From positions 434,001 through 498,000 of the forward strand of contig JAWNGF010000005.1 of assembly GCA_037039685.1 (NCBI GenBank): DNA of 64,000 nucleotides, read 5' to 3'. Below the pieces are notes generated by a model, which was not told the DNA's origin, made no database searches, and was given only the letters and a program-made list of their open reading frames with translations. The DNA is from Ceratobasidium sp. AG-K. Lineage: Eukaryota > Basidiomycota > Agaricomycetes > Cantharellales > Ceratobasidiaceae. Each line of letters opens with the position of its first letter. Within the stretch, counting starts at the first letter, position 1. The position numbers were made by a program, and so were the translations under genes. Shown here in pieces: positions 12,964-25,488 of the stretch.

Positions 12964-15900
12964 ATGCGCGAGCAGCTGGATTCACTATCACTGCTCAGCT
13001 TCCTCGACTCGTTCTCCGAGCCCGCATTCATTCTCTGTTCCAATGCCTCACCTCAAGCTTCCTTGTCGTTTATATACGGAAATCCGGCGTTGCAGCAGCT
13101 AGTTCTAGGCGGGGACGAAACAGCAACACTCAACGGTAGTACTTTTTTCAACATCCTCGGCGACAACAACGACCTTCGCTGGCTATCGAACCCAAAGCGT
13201 GCTAGGGCTCTGGGCCAGACTGGAGTAGCACGGGCCATTCGGGTCAGACCAGCCTGGCTACCTCGCGATCATGTTCCGCTACAGCTCGAGCTGACAGCAA
13301 CCCCCATCACCCTACCTCTGACCATTCCTGCCGTCGGCTCGCATGCTCAGTCGTTTGTTTTTATTGCCGCACCCCGCAAGGGTTCGACGCAGTTGTTGCA
13401 GGCAGACCCGATCCAGGATGCAGTTGCAAAACAACAAAATGTCCTCGTGCAGAAGCAATTGCAGTCTAATGGATCCGGAGTTGTCTGGCAACAGGGGAGC
13501 AACCGTACCAGTCTGTCAAGCGCATCCCGACGCTCTCCCACGGATATTGCTGCCGAGAAGCTGCCCTCGCAGCTCCTTCACACTTTTCCATGGGAAGAGA
13601 CGCCCCTTGGTCCTCGGGCTAGCTGGCCTCGCAGCTTGGAGACGATGGTACGGTACATAATGGGGAAACCAGTTCCGGTAAGTAATAGCTTGTCGGAATA
13701 GGCCCGCTCATCATCATCGATTACTCAGACTACGATTTATTGGGGATGGCCCGAGTACGTACTATTTAACAGGCACCAAGAGCTATTAACGTGTTCTCCC
13801 AGGTTAATCATGATTTACAACGATGCATACGCCAAATTAGCTGGAACCAAACATCCATCGATCTATGGCCAGCGAGCTAGTATTGCGGTGTGTTGGCACG
13901 AGCACTCTCAATTCAAATTAATACTAACTCTGCCGTTTAGTGGGGTGGACTTTGGGACACCTTGAGCCCCGTTGCAGAACTGTGTAAAAGGGGCCAGGCA
14001 ACATCGAAAGCAGATGGTAAAGCAAAGCAATCTTGTGTTGACTAGAGACAGCATCCAGACTGACTTATAGATCCAATGTTTTACACTTCATTGACCGAGT
14101 ATGGCCTCCCGCAAGAAGTTTACCAGTAGGTGTTCATGTGGCCTTAACAAATTGCTCAATTGCTCAATGAGGGTTCAAAGTACTTGGCACTGGACGCCTA
14201 TTTGGGGTGATCATGGGCAAGTCGATGGGGCACTGAATAGCTCCTTTGAAACGACCGGGAAAATTACCGCCGAGCGTCGGCTGGCTTGCATTGCAGATCT
14301 CATATCTGAAATATCTGAGGCTATTACAAGGGAGGCTCTACTGGACGCCGTCATCCGGGTGCTCTCGAACTATGCCATCGAGTACGTCCCGAATTCGGTT
14401 CATTCATGTCAGCTTTAACATGGTTCTTTCTAGTTTGCCCTTCCTAGCGCTATACACCTGCACCACCAACGAACGTGCGGTGCCCGCCGAGAATGCACAT
14501 AATTCCAAACATGGATTGCTTCCGTCTCTGCTCAAAGTCAAGCTCGATCGACACGCAACGGTTGGAATACCCAAGGGTCATCGAGCAGCTCCTGAAATCA
14601 TAGAATATCTCCTCGACTCTCACACGTTGTTTGTTTATCGGGCGGCGGCATCCTCGCCCTTTGGCCAAATCCAATCCTGCAGCACTCTTAACTCCCCATC
14701 GAGCCCTCCCGAATTACCATCTGCCCCTCTCGAATCGCCACCGAAGTTGCTTAGTACATCATCTACTGAATCATACCCCGGCGACCCGACTCCTACGCCA
14801 AGCAGGCCCGGACCCACAGCCAGTGCTGATCAAACGAACCTCTGGCCACTCCAAGATGTATTTGCGTCCGGCGCAATGGAAATCGTTGCCCCACTCCCAG
14901 ACAAGCTCGCCAAAGGCCTCGACACTCGAGCGTTCAGGGACCAACCTAAACGTGCAGCGTTGATTCCCATCCCACAAGCAGGCTCGCCCTCGTCCAAACC
15001 GTCGGTTCCGTTTGCAGTTCTTATTGCTGGACTGAACACTCGCCAGTCGTATGATGCGGATTACGCGAGGTGGTTGACCTCGATTGCCAGCGCATTTGCG
15101 ACTCGGCTTGCGGTAGTGTTGAAGATCGAGTTGGATGCAGAGATTCTGCGGGAACAAACGAGGCTAGACAAGGCCAAGACGATGTTCTTCATGACTGTCT
15201 CGCATGGTGCGATCCACGTCTGATTTCTGCACGCGTTTGCTGACGTATCATGGGTAGAATTACGCACACCACTTACTTTGATTCAAGCGCCATTAGAACA
15301 GATGGCTGAGGCTAAGACACTTCAACCCTCAGAGAAGTCTAAGCTTAGCATGGCCATGCGGAATGTGAAGCGACTACGTAAACTTGTGGACGTAAGATAT
15401 TTCTCTCGATAAAAGGTCGACTCGAGATGACACCCGATAGTCTGTTTTAGACATGAGTAAATTGGAAGCTGGCCAACTCATCGGCCAATTTCGACCCGTC
15501 CAACTTGACCAGCTCACAGCCGACATGGCGTCCTTGTTCAAGAGCATGGCTGACAAAAAGGGCGTCAAGCTACAGCTCGAGGTGGAGTCTAAACGTGACC
15601 TGGCTCCATTTACCTATGTCGATATTCGTGAGTGATTATTTTTTCTTTTTCTTTTGGCTCATGGTTTGCATCAGAGCTATGGGAGAAGATCTTTTGCAAC
15701 CTGTAAGCGGCAGGCGTTATTTTAGGATTTGTCTACCAGAGCTGAAATCAATAATTTTGCTAGGCTTTCGAATGCATTCAAGTACACCAAGCGGGGCAAG
15801 ATCATTGTCTCGGTAACGTACGATTTTACATTTGCGTACCTGCGTGTATGCGATACTGGTAAGGTTTAACGGGGCTGTCAATGACCGGACTGACCCTTGT

Positions 15901-18900
15901 GAAATAGGGATCGGGATACCAAAGGACAAGCAAGAGCAGATATTTGAGCAATTTCAACGTGTGCATGATTTACCGGTTGAAGGGTCTGGCATTGGTCTTT
16001 CTTTGGCTAAGGTACAGTGATCATCCAACGGAGGCTACACAGCTGATTACCATCAAGGAACTGGTCAATCTTCATGGCGGCAAGTTGATCGTCTCGTCTC
16101 GTGCCGAGAGCGAATATGTTGACGACACTGGGAGCGTATTTACGGTCATGATCCCTTTGGGATCGAAGCACTTGCCTCAGGAAATGATCACCGATCAAGC
16201 AACCCCGGATGCGCTCGGGCTTGTGAACAAGTCGGCCCAAGATATCGAGTAGTGAGGTGATTGCTTTTGATCGATAAACATGCTGACGGGCGTGTGTTAG
16301 TTGGCTGGAACTAGAGGCTAATTCTCCTGCGCGCTCGAGCGATAGTGGGGATGAAAATCCCCTGTCTTCCACCCTGTTTTTTGAACAAACCGACGTCGTG
16401 CTGGTTGCTGATGATGTACGTCACTCTCGTACAGTAGTTGTTCGATTATTGACTTGAGTGTTAGAATGCAGATATGAGGGGATTTATACGAAGTATTTTT
16501 GCTCCATATCTCCATGTTCTCGAAGCCATGAACGGAGCCGAGGCGCTTGAAATTGCTACGAATCAACACGTTGATTTGATTCTAAGGTACTGCTCATATC
16601 CGCAATACTACCGTGCTAAGTCGTACGTGCAGCGACGTCGCCATGCATAAAATGGATGGTATTGAGTTGTTGGGCAAACTTCGTGAGAAGAAGGAAACGG
16701 CATTGATTCCTATGATGTTCGTAACAGCAGTCGCAGACGACGGTAAGAGTCAAGCTTTCTGCCTATCGTACGCCTGATGCTACACGGCCGTTTAGTTGGA
16801 TTATTCAGTGGTGAAGCCAACGGAATCGTTGACTGCGTTTCGAAACCTTTCAGGGTTAGGTGCGTGTAAGTATAGTCCAGGAGGCGAAAGACTAAGCTCC
16901 TCGGTAGGGACTTGCTTGCCAGGGCCCATTTGCAGCTTCAGATAGGAAAGCGCCGCATCAAGCTGGAAAACGAGTTTGCCGAGAGGTCCCGAGAGCTGTC
17001 GACGCTTGTTGATCTATGTCCAGTAAGCCAAGCTTGCGTCTAGACAGATTCCTATTGTCTTAGTGTGGCTTGCAGGTTGGTATCTTCCGGGCTGATAGTA
17101 GCGGGGCGTGAGTACAGCATGCTTAAATGCCTGTGAAAAAGCTTATCATGATAATAGACTATCCTATACGAACGAAATCTGGAACGAGCTTGCAGGCTGT
17201 CGAAATGAGGAGGATAAAGAAGAATGGATTGACCGGTATGTTGAGTGCCAATATGAACTTGTGGCCGCTTCGACCGACATTCCACAGAGTGCATCCCAAT
17301 AGTCGCGCCGAGGCTTTAAGAGCATGGCGGGCGTGCTTCCTTAATCACCTTCCGCAAAGCACAGTGAGTGGATCGTTCGTAGACAAGGCAACATCTCATT
17401 CATGTCGATTCTATTTACAGAGAATTCAATGGACCGCTGGTCACTGGACGCAATTCAACATCGCGCCATTGGTTGGCCCTGATGGTTCTTCGTTTGGTGC
17501 TTTTGGTACAGCGACTGATATCACAGATCTATATCGGCTCGAGGAGTCCCGCGTTTCCCTGGCTGAAGAACGCGAGCGAAATGCTGCAATTAGAGCAGAG
17601 GATGCTGAGAACCAAACCCGGATGGAGGCGGAGAGGCGGAGAGCACAAGGTTGGGCGATTGTGCTTAAAAATACCATAAGCTTACTTTAGATCCTCTAGA
17701 ATTGTTGATTGATGTTACCTCTCATGAACTGAGGTATGTGTTGCGGCTCAATACAGGCATGGGTTTTGATGGGGTGTTTGGCAGGCAGCCAGTTTCTGCC
17801 ATCTTACAAAACGCGGTCAGCTGCTTTACCCTGGTTAGATCCCGATATTGAATTATATGGTTTAGGAGGTAGTTCGGGAGAATATGAAGGCTCTCAGAGA
17901 TGAGCTTGTGAAAGCACATGCCGCCCAGAGTACCTATACTCCGACGGAACGTAATATTCAGGAACTTGAAGAGGACTTACAAGCCATGGACAGTATTACA
18001 CAGTATGTTCGTCTCTTATCAAATGTGAGGCCTTCTAACATAATTATCCAGATGTGGGTTATCCCAAGGTCTGTACACAAACTGCATTCGGCAGACAAAC
18101 AACTCATTTTACAACAGCGCGTATCGCTAACGATATTCTGAGCCTATCTAAGATACAATTGGGCGTAAGAGAATTAAAATTATAATCACTATCTGGAAAA
18201 CTAAGCTACGGTGGTTTAGGCCCTATCCATTTTGCCAACCACGTTTGAGCTCCAGAACGAGGTCAAGATAATCCTTCGCGTATTCAAGAACGAACTTGCC
18301 TCGTTAGTGATATATATGCGCGCTGGCTCTATTGCTGATTAACTTGGGCAGAAAGAACATTAACATTGGTGTCTCATATGATCGTAGTTTGGAGGATTTG
18401 GGAATCTCAACTGTCAAGGCAGATCGCAGTCGGTTTACTCAAATCATAACCAATGTAGGCCACAAACACTCCTATAAGGTTATGCTCTAACCCTTCGCTC
18501 ACTAGCTCATGTCAAACGCGATTCGATTCACCGAAATGAGTACTGGAAAGCGGGAAATCCAGGTCACACTTAGTGTTGCACCCACGCCGCCCACCGATGA
18601 TACATGCACACCCCCTTCAGAGTTTCAGCGCCTGCAAACGTCTGATGATAGCCCGCTCGTATACCTGTACATGTCTATCAAGGATTCTGGCCCAGGACTT
18701 CAGCAAGAGGACCTGGCTCTTCTTTTCCAGAGGTACGTCTTTCTATCAGAGTCGCTCGCATGTAGCTAACCGGGACGCAGGTTCCAACAAGGATCGGTAA
18801 GTATCCAGCACCATATATACCACCTCTCATAAACTCTTCCAGAATGCTCACCACGTGTTTGGTGGTTCGGGGCTGGGTTTGTTTGTGTGTCGTCAACTAT

Positions 18901-19872
18901 GTGGTAAGGGATGAATATTTTGACTCAGCGCAAGCGTTGACTTGGCTGGTTGATCAGGCTTGATGGGCGGTCGGATCGAGGTGCAAAATGCCCCTGGTGA
19001 GTTGCACCTTGAGACAAGACCTGTACCAAGATGCTAATGCGAACCCCCAAGACACCGGCGCCATCTTCCGATTCTTCCTCCAGGCCGAAGTCCCTGCCAC
19101 TCGTTCAAGGACCCTTGCACAGCAAGCGTCGCCCAGGTTGTTGCCCATTCGGACCTACCATTTGTCGGAACAGCATGCACTGTCAACTAGGTCACTTCAT
19201 GTTTTGGTCACGGAAGACAACGAAATCAACCAGGTAAGCACGGTTATGCCATTGGTGAACCTGCCTAATTTGACGTCTCTATAGCGAATCTTTCTGTGAG
19301 TAATTCAACCCAACGAGTCGAGTTAGAATTTAAATACATTTGAAGGCGACAATTGAAACGTGCGGGGTTTTCGGCCGAGCTAGCGTCTAATGGTGCTCTA
19401 GCCATCAACGCTGTGAAAAATATGCAATCTGTCGATGGGCGTGATGGCACTCCTCGGTACTTTGATGTGATTCTCGTATGCCGCACTCACTCAATTTGTT
19501 ACCCACATATCTGACTATGCAATTTATTTCAGATGGATCTCCAAATGCCCGTGATGTACGTCATTATTTCCCGCCTGCTTTGTTGCCACTGACCTTTTTG
19601 TAGGGACGGATTCACAGCGGTTCGCGAAATACGTAGTTTGGAGCAAACCGGCGCACTCTCGCGCCGCAACTTCATCCTTGCGGTAACAGGGAACGCACGT
19701 TCCGAACAAGTTCAAGCCGCCTGGGATTCCGGTGTGGATGGTGTTATTATAAAGGTAGATTCACCCGCTGTGGCGCGTTGGATAAATAACTAATGTCTGC
19801 TGGTAGCCATATGTTCTCGATGAGCTGTTGAACACTATGCTAGCAGGCGCCAACAAAAACAACAGCCAGTAG
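12964..19872 (+). CDS. Dual hybrid histidine kinase (two HK-REC modules)
   Basis: Sensor kinase that autophosphorylates on His and relays phosphate to Asp. Order: PAS-like sensor (LGPRASWPRSLE near 13610; YWGWPEVIMIYNDAYAKLAG near 13740-13850); GAF-like region (ERRLACIADLISEISEAI, about 14270-15180); first HisKA, where an intron at 15207-15257 splits the H-box FFMTVSH/ELRTPLT; first HATPase (NLLSNAFKYT; CDTGIGIP; GSGIGLSLAK); first receiver (VVLVADDNADMRG, LILSDVAMHKMDG, CVSKPF, about 16400-16870); second PAS (about 17050-17540); second HisKA (DVTSHELRQPVSAIL, also split by an intron); second HATPase (NLMSNAIRFTE; IKDSGPGL; GGSGLGLFVC); second receiver (VLVTEDNEINQ, DVILMDLQMPVMDGF, VTGNARSEQ, VIIKP) ending at TAG 19870-19872. 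All phosphorelay residues are present. Roughly 1,800-1,900 residues; no membrane segment seen, so probably cytosolic. The family feeds a Ypd1-type HPt protein; the stimulus is unknown. Confidence 0.92.
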
Positions 19873-20064
19873 ACCATGGTTGTTCAAGAAATGCTTGGAG
19901 TTTCTGACTGTATTTCTCCTGGGTGCATATCTCTTCATTTATTCCTCACGCGTTGCCTGCTATTTACTTGCGATACACGGACTTGGGCTACATTGTGATT
20001 ACCTATTTTTGGGACTTCGTTTCCAATCATACTTCGCTCATCATCTGTAGCTGTATACACGAAT

Positions 20065-20490
20065 TCAGTTATTAAAACCAATTATTTTAGCAGGCATGAA
20101 AGGGTGCCCGCCTGAGAAGGGACGTTGCGACGAACGCGGATCTTGGGTGTGAACTAAGGAAGCCTCCCCATTGTTATCGGCTATATTTCTCGACAGCAGC
20201 TCGTTATTGTGCGATTCCAGCTCCCGGCTCGGTGCCAACGCTGGTTCCAAATCATAGTCAAGCAGGAATCGGGTCAAGTCTATGTTGTAATCAATTGGCC
20301 ATGGGGGCTTCTAGCCTCGCCAATTGACGGATTGGGAGTATGGCTTGGGGAGTTTGGTGATCTGGACGGGGGATAATCGTGATAGATTGCGGTCTTGTGA
20401 GCGATCAAAAATGGGGTTGGAGACAATGAGTAATTGGTATAGGAAGTCGCCTTGCTCATCTGCTGCTTGATAAGAATGAATCCCTGTGTT
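20065..20490 (-). pseudogene. Relic of the tandem membrane-protein family (copy A)
   Basis: The segment IDLTRFLLDYDLEPALAPSR matches the C-terminus of the next gene (IDMTRFLLDYVLDLGPALPP). Upstream, YHDYPPSRSP..HTPNPS aligns with its Pro-rich segment, but the two pieces are in different frames, and the diagnostic membrane exons (GRPLFWG, GLLALLQGLHVF) are missing. It lies just downstream of copy B in the same orientation, so it is best read as a truncated third member of the array. An unrecognised intron could explain the frame change, but not the missing 5' exons. Confidence 0.5.
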
Positions 20491-20839
20491 TATAAACTAA
20501 GTTAGCATTTGTTGGTGTCAAATACTCATACATGCTAGGTTTTAACCGACTTGGATGGGACCGCAATTACTGAATATATGCGCCCAGAATGTGTCTGTGG
20601 TCATAGAGAGCCAAAGCACTTAGTTGAAGGGGAAGCCAATGTAACAGGGGATTTTAAGCTAAGAATGGGAACAATGTTTGTATTCCAGGGATTTACATAG
20701 TTACACCAAACAATCACTTCAAATACCCTATTTGGGACCCATTTCATACCGCATCGTGCCATTTCCGTAGCACATGCGAGCATTTCTTGCGTAGTCACAA
20801 CTAACTGGCCACCGAGGATCACACAGACAGCCAGCGTAC

Positions 20840-23529
20840 TTATTTTACGGTTCGCGAATCTCGCGTGTAACATTGGGCCGTTTCCTCATTACTATCAGCT
20901 CTTTGGCTCGATCGTGTCTCGGTATTATTGTCTTCCGGGTCCCGACTAGGCGGCAATGCTGGGCCCAAATCGAGCACATAGTCAAGTAGGAATCTGGTCA
21001 TGTCTATGCCTTGATAGTTTTGAATATTTCTACCCTGCTCGCTAGTTGACGGGTTTGGGCAGCTGCGGGGGTAGTAGTGTTGCTGTAGTCGCTGGCGGAA
21101 TGCCTTGGTCGCAAAGCGACCAAACAGCCCAAATGGTGTTATGGTCTTCGCTCCTGTTTGCTTTATAGATTAGGCTGTACTACCAACTTAGGCTTGGGAC
21201 TCACCAAACAGGCCCCAGAATAGAGGTCGACCAAAGAAGAATACATGCAGTCCTTGTAAAAGTGCAAGAAGACCTCCGATCGATGCCAAAATGTCAAATG
21301 TGTTCCCTATACGATATTCTTCGGTTATTTCACATGGACCCTCGCGCTGACGTGCGCCGTCCTTTAGGTCGCTTTGGGGCGTTTGTATGGCTTGGCCGGC
21401 GAATTTTGGCCAACGAATGAACCCACTAGAGCGTACTAAAGCATCTGAACTGTTGGCGGGCGTGAATGGTCGAGTGTATAAAAGGGCTAAAAAGAACCAC
21501 GGTTAGATCAATACCATGATGCCGGTCAACGTGTGAGGTCAGGTGCTTACTTGATGGGAACAAATCGATGGTGTTGTATGTCTTGGAGTGCGCAAAAATG
21601 GGTGAAAATGTCAGCAGCCAAGCTCCGAGCGAGTTTAGTGGAATGAGTCGGTACTAACGGGCTTCGAGCCGGTAATTGCGTCTCGGAGAGGCGACGATGA
21701 AATGAATCTGCGTTGGGCGAAGCGAGTCTCTGAGACTATATGCATTCCGGGAACTGGCCGAATCGGAGATATAAGGTATGGCGTCAATGTGCCGAAGCCC
21801 TTCTCTTCGGAGGCCAGCCACAAGTTGGGCATCTGAGTGTTATATGCGCCTATGTTTCCGGTACCATTTTGAGTTTTGGGAGCAATAGAATAGTAAATAA
21901 AACCTGGAAAGAAGAACTTCTTCCGGAGTGCCTCTGTCCCTGGATTTTGGTGCGATTAAAACTAGTCCTCATTGTTGGAGGGGGGCGGCTTACCATTGCA
22001 AGCATATACATCAAACCAATCGATACTGTGGGCGAAATTGGGCGGACTTATACTTGGGACCGATACTACCGTTGTTGAGATTAGGCCGCACGGCTCTGCA
22101 CGCAGAACAGTCGTCAGTCTCGATAAGTACTGAAACTACCGCGCGAGGCCCGAAACCTAATCCCAGTGAGGTAGCTATGGTGCTTGAGTTAATGCACCAT
22201 GGTTCAGGGACTCCCGACTCTCCATGTAATTCACAAACTATTATAACGCTTCGGAGGGCACTTACGGATAGTTGAGTTATATATACCCGTTGGTTCGTTC
22301 CTTTGAAACCCAAGGAACATCTCGTATGGGAGGCTGGATCTATTCAGCGTATCGCCAAGGAAGTACCTGGCTGGCTCTGGGTGACGCTACATGGATTCAA
22401 CCATATTGCCGTGAGCTCCTCTTCGAATTCAAGCATTGATAGGTAAACCACTAACCACAAGAATTCTTATCCCATGGTCATTCAAGTCATAGCTGGCCTG
22501 TAGACACTTCCCCACCACAGTCCGAGACGGCAGGTTCTCATTCCCGAGCTGGGTTAATAGCGTGACGGTGCGGATAAGAAGCAACGTGATGGCAACCAGA
22601 GCGAAGAAATGCTGGCAAAACGCATAGAATCTCGTCTCGACTGCGCTACAAGATTATTGATTGAACGTTTAGGTGAGAAACACATAGGCAAGTCCAAGAA
22701 CGACCTGGCACTCACAGGACCCTCCGAAATAAGGCATTGCGCACCACTTTGGGGATAAAGTTCTTGATTGCTTTGATACTACGGCTGCGATATAGCGTTC
22801 CATCGATCCAATGTCGTTTTGTACCTCGCCAAGATATCCTATTGGGCGGGTGTCTTATTCCAACAGCGAGATCCTCAACGTTTGTGGTCCATCGACCAAG
22901 CTCCACAGTTCCTGAGCGGCGAGCGGAGATGAACAGGCACCCGAGAGTTGATGATACCAAAGCATGGAGAGCAAGGCTGGTTGCGTATAGAGCAAACTCA
23001 AGGTATAACAAGTGGAATGCTAGTGGTGTGGTGTTGCTGCCTTTGTCGGGTATCCATCTCCATTGTCGAACTGTGAGGGCTAAACATGGAAGTACTTTTT
23101 GCCATTAGCTCAAGCCTCAAAGTGGATCCTCCTCACCGGAAGACATCCCAATAAGCAAGAAGCGGAGGAATTGTTGGAAGCCGAAGGTGCCGGGAATGGT
23201 ATTGGTATACAAAAACCCATATGTTGTTCTATTTCGAAGATGGAAGTGTGAGTAACTGCTACTGTCTTAGAATATTCACGAGTGGAAAGGTGACTCACAG
23301 ATACGTCCCATTGATAATGCCTAGGCACAAAAACACATATTTGCCAGCTAGATCATCGAGGTCAATTGCCAGAGCGCCCTGATTACTGAGGTACTGTACC
23401 GAAGAGGAATGCTTCCCGATAAGAGGCACTTGGATATGTTCGCCAATAGGCAAGAAAAATCAGGTTTCCAATATCAATAACCGCGTGCAGTAGCGTGAGG
23501 GAATAAAACCAGTATTTTCGCAGCAGCAT
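20840..23529 (-). CDS. Tandem-array multi-TM membrane protein (copy B)
   Basis: Unnamed membrane protein spliced from many exons. The start MLLRKYWFYSLTLLHAVIDI forms a first hydrophobic helix. Splicing out about 53 nt (GTACAG..CTAG) continues into AGKYVFLCLGIINGTYL, avoiding an apparent frameshift. Later exons give TYGFLYTNTIPGTFGFQQ; ATSLALHALVSSTLGCLF; SWRGTKRHWIDGTLYRSRSI; a Leu-rich helix before TLLTQLGNENLPSRTVV; RFAQRRFISSSPLRDAITGS; CEITEEYRIGNTFDILASIG; and LLALLQGLHVFFFGRPLFWG. A 51-nt intron (21154-21204) joins LFWGLF to GAKTITPFGLFG, followed by a hydrophilic tail ending at 20840. Copy C matches nearly every segment. Several hydrophobic helices imply an integral membrane protein with a cytosolic tail. 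I know this type only as an expanded, uncharacterised R. solani family. Middle exon borders are approximate. Confidence 0.68.
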
Positions 23530-23787
23530 CCTGGCGCAACGGCGAGCAAGTTCGAGCAGTTGAAGGAGTTGGGCGACACTTTGGATGTTATAGCCAGTAT
23601 GCTCGGCCCACACAAGGTCTAACCTGTGCAAAAGATGTTCACAAAGGAGAATTTGATGGAACCTTCCAAGTATGGTCTGCCAAGCCAACTATATATCGTA
23701 CTGGTCTCAGTTGCGTGACTTGGATCCAACTGAGGGCGGTGTGTCCATGGCCTTGAAGATGATCCTTTGCAGCTTCCCAGCTAGGGA

Positions 23788-23878
23788 TGCTCAGCAAAAA
23801 CCGCACGTGCTAGTTTGGGCTCGATTACACAAACGAGCCCTTACGAACCTAAACTAGCACTGCGGTTTTCGCTGAGTA
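23788..23878. repeat. Imperfect inverted repeat, MITE-like hairpin
   Basis: Left arm (about 23789-23823) contains CTCAGCAAAAACCGCA, GTGCTAGTTT and GGGCTCG. The right arm (about 23834-23876), read in reverse complement, gives CTCAGCGAAAACCGCA, GTGCTAGTTT and GGGCTCG, with a short insertion before the last block. The loop is about 10 nt. Arms of 35-43 nt with few mismatches suit a foldback/MITE remnant. No target-site duplication could be fixed. Confidence 0.7.
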
Positions 23879-24130
23879 TGGTTGTCGCTATATCTCTGGG
23901 CCAATTGTCCAGGTCGTTTTCTGGTATCTTTATACCACGTCGATGATCGTTAGGGCCCTGCGCCTCACTCGCGCCAAGCGGATGCGTTCGCATTTCCAAT
24001 TCGATCCGACGTCGAATTTGCCTCCAACTACCACAATGCAAGCGATAGCATCATACCAGCCTCCCTGTGTGGCAGTCCAACTAGCCAAATCCGCCACGAC
24101 CAGTGAACATCTCTGGTTCTACGCTTGTAA

Positions 24131-24164
24131 CTTGGAGCCACCTAGGCGATTCCTTGGCTCCAAG
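24131..24164. repeat. Perfect 10-bp inverted repeat
   Basis: CTTGGAGCCA at 24131-24140 is the exact reverse complement of TGGCTCCAAG at 24155-24164, with a 14-nt loop. It has no U-run and is not beside a gene end, so a terminator role is not supported. Confidence 0.6.
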
Positions 24165-25488
24165 CCGGTACGACTTGCATGGGCGCTGAAGCACACATGA
24201 TTTGTCCTATGCCCTATTCTCCGTTGCAGGCGTATCGCTCAACAGCATCCCGTAGCCTTCCTTTTCGCATATTGGATCATCGAGGCCGTGACCTCGTTCG
24301 ATGCGACTCGCACAAGCGCCGCTGCCCACCCTGTTCACACAGCCACCCCACCTGTGGGTGGAAGCCTATCGCAGTGTCTCCCTGTCCACGACTATTCAAT
24401 CCTAGGCGGCAAAATTCGGAAAATCTGGACGAGCCCGGTCTAGGGCAACGGCATGTCTCTGGGGCTTGCTAGCCGAATGTATTGGGCTAACTACAACCCC
24501 GGGCACCCTCGCAAACCGCAAAAGGGCTGTCGAGACAACAATACCAGCGGAAACGACAAGGCGCCTCCTTAGTATGCTATGAGCCTTCAAGAACACTTAT
24601 GGCTCCTGGAATGCAGACCTCACAAATACGCATTCATATTTATGGTATGTCATATCCGACAGCCACGCTGAACTAGCGCTTGCTCTATGGCTCCGTGGAG
24701 ATATACATGCGCGATGATGAGCTCATGAAGAAGGAGGTAGGATTAGGACACGAGCGGCAGCAGAGTTGGACGGACATGCTTGTTGGTTAGTGAACCCTGC
24801 ACGCCGCTGAGCTTCGTTGCTTGGACGGCTATGACGAGCACCCTTTGGACCATTGCTTACGTACGCTTGTCGGAATGGAAGCTCGTATATCCTTCTCAAG
24901 CAATCTAAAACCATGTGCTAGTTGTTCCATCAGGTCTACTATGATCTTGAACGTAAAATCGAATGTACGGCCGGTCATTTCTGCTCCGAGAGAATTGGTC
25001 ACACGACATGGTGCAGCTACATGGTCGTCGCCGCAGGAAGGGACGGAAAAAGGTTGGCCGGAGATGTAGTTCGGTGGGTTGGCTGACTTATAAGGCGAGC
25101 CCGAGTGGTGCCATCAGGTCATACCACCAACACCTCGAGTTAACTTGTACTTACTAGAATGATCAAAAGGTAATTCCTAGTACTTGATATTTTATCAGAA
25201 CGGGTTCCTAAATTCAGATACTTAATCCGTGTTTATTCTCATTGGATACGCATATACCCAGGGCGCAATCCCTGTTCTGATTTTCCAAGCAATACATACA
25301 GCATCTCATTTCGCACCTCAATCGAGACGATCTCCCATTACATGTACCTCTGGTAAGCCGCCATGGTCCGTAAGAAAATACCCTTATCCTTTGCAACATT
25401 TTCCGCGACCGCAGACCAAGGTACCTACGATGTCTACAAAATTCTCAGTGGTTACTCAAAGCTACACCCGCTGGTACAACCGGCCTAC

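Larger units (their letters stand above)
23530..25488. other. Spacer between copies B and C
   Basis: About 2 kb without a supported gene. It contains two inverted repeats listed separately. A short open stretch at about 24690-24783 (+) reads VEIYMRDDELMKKEVG then a stop; it resembles a lone exon but I cannot place it. Unequal exchange between tandem copies, or small element insertions, could have produced this interval. Confidence 0.4.
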
